Source: an uncultured Pelagibacteraceae bacterium
GTDB lineage: Bacteria; Pseudomonadota; Alphaproteobacteria; Pelagibacterales; Pelagibacteraceae
Assembly: GCA_902571915.1 (NCBI GenBank)
Contig: CACGDY010000001.1
Span: forward strand, 282,613-346,612
Reading direction: 5' to 3'
DNA: 64,000 nt
The position numbers were made by a program, and so were the translations under genes. Below, one piece after another: positions 63,100 through 64,000 of this stretch. Every line of letters begins with the position of its first letter. Position 1 is the stretch's first letter. The notes under the pieces are model-generated. The model worked only from the letters and a program-made list of their open reading frames with translations. It did no database searches and was not told the DNA's origin.

Positions 63100-63846
63100 A
63101 TGAGCACTGATCAAAATATATTGGTAAAATTAAATGATGCTGGTTTACAGTTGAACAACAAATGGTTAGTCAAAGGTGTTTCCCTACAAGTTGAAAAGGG
63201 TAAAATAGTTACTCTCATAGGCCCAAATGGATCTGGAAAAAGCACAACAGCTAAAATTGCTCTAGGTATTTACAAAAAGATTGATGGTTCTGTTGAAAAA
63301 TACACTAATAAAGTTGGATATGTTCCACAGAAAATTTCAATTGATTGGACGTTACCGCTAAGAGTCAATGATTTCATGATGTTAACAGAAAGTCTTAATA
63401 AAGAGACAATAGATGAAGCTCTATCTTTAACTGGTGTCATTCATCTTAAAGATAAAAATTTAGGAGATTTATCAGGTGGTGAATTTCAAAGAGTGCTACT
63501 TGCTAGAGCTATATCAAAAAAACCTGATCTATTAGTGCTTGATGAACCAGTACAAGGAGTTGATTTTACTGGTGAAATAGCTTTATACGAACTAATTAAG
63601 AAAATTTCTGATGAATTAAGTTGTGGGATCTTATTAATTTCACACGACTTACATACAGTTATGAATGCAACAGACCATGTTGTTTGTCTAAACGGCCATG
63701 TTTGTTGCTCAGGATCTCCAATGGATGTTGCAAAAAACAATGAGTATAAAGCTTTATTTGGAGAACAAGCTTCTCAAATATTATCTAGATATCAGCATAA
63801 GCACGACCATATTCATACGGATGAAGGTGAAATTAAAAAAAATTAG
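63100..63846 (+). CDS. znuC: Zinc ABC transporter ATPase
   Basis: ATP-binding subunit of the zinc importer, 248 residues. Walker A TLIGPNGSGKSTTAK near residue 37, Q-loop VGYVPQKISIDWTLP, signature LSGGEFQRVLLARAI and Walker B LLVLDEPVQGVD, with the switch His in LLISHDLHTV. The C-terminus has the His-rich tail YQHKHDHIHTDEGE typical of ZnuC. It is directly joined to znuB (stop then ATG without gap). Confidence 0.96.
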   Translation: MSTDQNILVKLNDAGLQLNNKWLVKGVSLQVEKGKIVTLIGPNGSGKSTTAKIALGIYKKIDGSVEKYTNKVGYVPQKISIDWTLPLRVNDFMMLTESLNKETIDEALSLTGVIHLKDKNLGDLSGGEFQRVLLARAISKKPDLLVLDEPVQGVDFTGEIALYELIKKISDELSCGILLISHDLHTVMNATDHVVCLNGHVCCSGSPMDVAKNNEYKALFGEQASQILSRYQHKHDHIHTDEGEIKKN

Positions 63847-64000
63847 ATGTTTGATGATTTTTTTATAAGAGCTTTGGTAGCTGGAATTGGGATTGCTTTT
63901 GTAACAGGACCTCTTGGTTGCTTTGTTATATGGAGAAGATTATCTTATTTTGGTGACACCTTGGCTCACTCTGCTCTATTGGGAGTGACATTAGCTTTTA
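63847..64000 (+). CDS. znuB: Zinc ABC transporter permease, 5' part (3' end outside window)
   Basis: The first 51 codons are visible: [21 protein letters not shown], then [23 protein letters not shown], which is the ABC-3 family motif ([17 protein letters not shown]). The rest of the gene continues beyond base 64000. The spacing, orientation and order znuC-znuB complete the importer with znuA. Confidence 0.94.
   Translation, partial: MFDDFFIRALVAGIGIAFVTGPLGCFVIWRRLSYFGDTLAHSALLGVTLAF

Overview
The window is a very AT-rich, densely packed piece of a streamlined alphaproteobacterial chromosome, most probably from the SAR11 clade (Pelagibacterales). The reasons are the strong A/T bias, gaps of only a few bases and many 1-14 base overlaps between genes, alphaproteobacterial gene orders (bamE/CBP3/rpmF/plsX/ihfA/merR; dgt-argS-nagZ-scpAB-tatABC-serS; dacC-tmk-holB-metG-tatD), and a SAM-II plus SAM-V-like riboswitch pair in front of metY, an arrangement known from Candidatus Pelagibacter. 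No species was established by a search.

Layout. 1-8389: end of thiL, the H+-pyrophosphatase gene hppA, bamE, a cytochrome bc1 assembly chaperone, rpmF, plsX, ihfA, a merR regulator, rpmG, chorismate mutase, ctaA and metY. 8390-8545: metY leader with two SAM aptamers. 8596-12918: rplM-rpsI, argC, a tiny lipoprotein, hom and an AEC transporter. 12911-21684: the most accessory-looking part, with a glycosyltransferase, a tyrosine recombinase with a striking inverted repeat in its promoter, a small membrane protein, an unidentified structured RNA of about 180 nt, a small MGMT-like protein, an EamA exporter, and a run of surface-glycan genes (GT4, GT2, FkbM methyltransferase, a double glycosyltransferase) ending with a GIY-YIG protein beside tRNA-Glu.

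21690-44111: glpX, an SbmA-like protein, an NDUFS4-like complex I subunit, tRNA-Pro, a zinc-ribbon protein, nhaA, glutathione peroxidase, then on the minus strand a replication/cell-wall run (MBL-fold hydrolase, tatD, metG, holB, tmk, dacC-type carboxypeptidase, a SPOR lipoprotein, mltB-like transglycosylase, rarD), tRNA-Ser, sdhE, recG, a DUF502 protein, an M48 protease, tRNA-Lys, tgt, a cyclophilin, coaD, gyrA and ssb. 44202-59623: uvrA, a PuuD-like membrane protein, secF-secD-yajC, serS, tatC-tatB-tatA, scpB-scpA, nagZ, argS, dgt, an A-type Fe-S carrier and xthA.

59684-64000: a zinc locus. znuC-znuB run rightward; znuA, a COG0523 GTPase, a WD40 protein and a small Cys/His protein run leftward. 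The two arms are separated by a near-perfect Zur-type palindrome with a second diverged copy. This probably forms one zinc-starvation regulon for uptake and allocation of zinc.

Points that deserve attention are the unidentified structured RNA at 14924-15104, the recombinase promoter/inverted-repeat module at 14587-14649, the tandem SAM riboswitches, a queuine tRNA-ribosyltransferase lacking two of its four usual zinc ligands, and the extended zinc operon.
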